Shown: positions 11,415 to 12,624 of the stretch, in pieces
Layout: every line of letters starts with the position of its first letter
Position numbering within the stretch: position 1 is the stretch's first letter
Assembly: GCA_947367285.1 (NCBI GenBank)
Contig: CANBDB010000031.1
Location: 1 to 12,624, forward strand
Direction: 5' to 3'
Source of the DNA: an uncultured Clostridia bacterium
GTDB lineage: Bacteria; Bacillota; Clostridia; Oscillospirales; CAG-272
Length of the DNA stretch: 12,624 nucleotides
Notes under the pieces: model-generated
The model's input: the letters and a program-made list of their open reading frames with translations, nothing else
Told to the model about the DNA's origin: nothing
Databases searched by the model: none
Program-made: the position numbers and the translations under genes

Positions 11415-12515
11415 ATGTTATCCGACATTAACAAAATCGTTGAGCTTGCCGCGGCAAAGCACGCGTCCGACATACATATAATAAGCAATTTTCCCGTTAA
11501 AACAAGAATAGACGGCAGGATTGTTAGCTTTAGCGACGAGGCGGTAACTCCCGTAGAGGTCGAAAACTTTGCGCGCTATCTTCTTGGCGAGAAATATGAG
11601 AGTGTTTCGGCTATTGGCGAGGCGGATATTGGCTTTACATTCCCTTGCGGTGTGAGAGTTAGGGGAAATGTCTACCGTCAAAACAGAACTCTTGCGATTG
11701 CGCTCAGAATTTTCAGCGAGCATATACCGCAAATTGAGGAGCTTGGACTCCCCGAGTGCGTTAAAAATATCCCTAATCTCAAAAACGGCATCGTTCTCGT
11801 TACCGGTGAGACGGGTGCGGGCAAGAGCACAACTCTGGCATCCATTATCGACCGTATAAATCACACGCGCGAGTGCCACGTTATTACACTTGAGGATCCC
11901 GTTGAATATATCTTCGATTCTGATAAAAGTATCATTAGTCAGCGCGAGATCGGTGTTGACACAATGAGCTACGCAAGTGGACTTCGCTCCATTTTGCGCG
12001 AGGACCCCGACGTAATTATGATAGGGGAGATGCGCGACCTTGAAACCATCGAGGCGGCGCTGACTGCGGCGGAAACAGGACACCTCGTTCTTGCCACACT
12101 CCACACCAACACCGCTGCAGACACGCTCGACCGAATAGTGGGAGTTTTCCCCGAGGGTGCGCAGGCACAAATAAAAATGCAGCTTTCCAATACGCTTTGC
12201 TACGTTCTCACGCAAAAGCTTCTTCCTTGCAAGAACGGAGAGGGAAGAGTCCTCGCCTGCGAGGCGATGGCGGTGAATTCGGGTATTCGCAATCTTATAC
12301 GCGAGGGCAAAACACACCAAATAGAAACATTCATCTCCCTTTCCATGAACGATGGAAGCGTGCCAATGGATCACGCGTTGCAGAGACTTGTTGCGAATGG
12401 TGACATTACCATTGAGATTGCCGAGCAGTATGCAAGAAACAAGGAAAATCTCCGTCATATGTGCGAAAGCACTGCTACTCAGACCGAAAAGTCGATTTTC
12501 GGAAAAAGAAAATAA
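11415..12515 (+). CDS. pilT: Type IV pilus retraction ATPase PilT
   Basis: A 366-aa hexameric secretion ATPase that drives pilus depolymerisation (retraction) at the cytoplasmic face. The N-terminal PAS-like region (about 1-115) carries KHASDIHI (15-22), usual for PilT. The ATPase core shows Walker A GETGAGKST (131-139), Asp box ITLEDPVEYIF (157-167), Walker B region REDPDVIMIGEMRD (195-208) and His box GHLVLATLHTN (222-232). The PilT signature IRNLIREGKTHQI (291-303) distinguishes it from the extension ATPase PilB. Length is normal, with a short basic tail (IFGKRK). AAGGAG lies seven bases before the ATG. It is the last gene of the CDF operon and the only assembly-machine gene here. With two prepilins about 4-8 kb upstream, it supports a retractile pilus whose other parts must be encoded elsewhere. 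Confidence 0.95.
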   Translation: MLSDINKIVELAAAKHASDIHIISNFPVKTRIDGRIVSFSDEAVTPVEVENFARYLLGEKYESVSAIGEADIGFTFPCGVRVRGNVYRQNRTLAIALRIFSEHIPQIEELGLPECVKNIPNLKNGIVLVTGETGAGKSTTLASIIDRINHTRECHVITLEDPVEYIFDSDKSIISQREIGVDTMSYASGLRSILREDPDVIMIGEMRDLETIEAALTAAETGHLVLATLHTNTAADTLDRIVGVFPEGAQAQIKMQLSNTLCYVLTQKLLPCKNGEGRVLACEAMAVNSGIRNLIREGKTHQIETFISLSMNDGSVPMDHALQRLVANGDITIEIAEQYARNKENLRHMCESTATQTEKSIFGKRK

Positions 12516-12522
12516 TAGACTC

Positions 12523-12567
12523 AAAAATCACCAATCGTATTTCCTAATTATGATTGGTGATTTTTTT
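12523..12567 (+). terminator. Strong terminator after pilT
   Basis: A 14-pair stem (12523-12536 with 12552-12565) with core ATCACCAATC / GATTGGTGAT, extended inward by a G-T and two A-T pairs. A seven-T run covers 12561-12567. The A-rich left foot could make it work on both strands. Confidence 0.92.
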
Positions 12568-12578
12568 GACATTTCTTT

Positions 12579-12591
12579 GTGCATAATGCAC
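12579..12591 (+). repeat. 13-bp perfect palindrome downstream of pilT
   Basis: GTGCAT, a central A, then ATGCAC form a perfect inverted repeat just after the terminator. TTGACA (12566-12571) precedes it, but no good -10 box is seen at normal spacing. It may be part of the control region of a gene beyond the window's end. Confidence 0.4.
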
Positions 12592-12624
12592 ATAAAAACA
12601 GGTTGAGTTTTTGAAGAATATATA

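Noticed and set aside
11418..12524. Long open frame on the minus strand opposite pilT
   Set aside because: It mirrors a certain gene, encodes no recognisable motif and has no supporting promoter or ribosome binding site; it is a by-product of codon bias.

Overview
The window looks like a chromosomal segment of a low-to-mid GC, Gram-positive-type anaerobe of the class Clostridia, probably an uncultured gut lineage. The reasons are strong AAGGAGG-type ribosome binding sites, near-consensus sigma-A promoters, many hairpin-plus-T terminators, a DUF6440 protein, a Firmicute-type XRE regulator and type IV pilus parts without any outer-membrane secretin. This placement is inference from gene content and signals. 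All convincing genes lie on the + strand. No tRNA, rRNA, CRISPR array or insertion sequence was seen.

Layout. (1) 1-2758: membrane-anchored SPFH/paraslipin protein, a small DUF6440 protein, a terminator, a LURP-one-related (Tubby-like) protein and a coiled-coil protein, closed by a terminator. (2) 2738-3358: an XRE-type HTH regulator whose promoter is embedded in the preceding terminator. (3) 3359-9639: a pilin region. It holds a 130-aa prepilin with its own perfect promoter and terminator. A second, nearly matching promoter follows and drives a 1091-aa giant prepilin with Ig-like and beta-helix sections, then a membrane-anchored Ig-like protein and an Lgt-like membrane protein. After a hairpin comes a seven-helix membrane protein resembling Pyr4/PaxB-type cyclases. 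(4) 9685-12567: an operon of a CDF metal exporter with a poly-His tail, a single-span anchored protein of unknown function and the pilus retraction ATPase PilT, ending in a strong terminator.

The most notable content is the pilin pair. Both prepilins share the same 27-residue N-terminal segment in different synonymous codons, and both promoters share a conserved spacer beyond the -35 and -10 boxes. This suggests one pilus assembled from a small major subunit and a giant adhesin-like subunit under common control. PilT nearby fits a retractable fibre. The extension ATPase (PilB), platform protein (PilC) and prepilin peptidase are not in the window. The genes after the giant pilin (anchored Ig protein, Lgt-like enzyme variant, cyclase-like protein) are candidate accessory factors, and that link rests on adjacency only.

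Base composition changes by region. The paraslipin and CDF/PilT ends are richer in G+C, the pilin genes are intermediate, and the two membrane-protein genes at 8340-9595 are clearly AT-rich.
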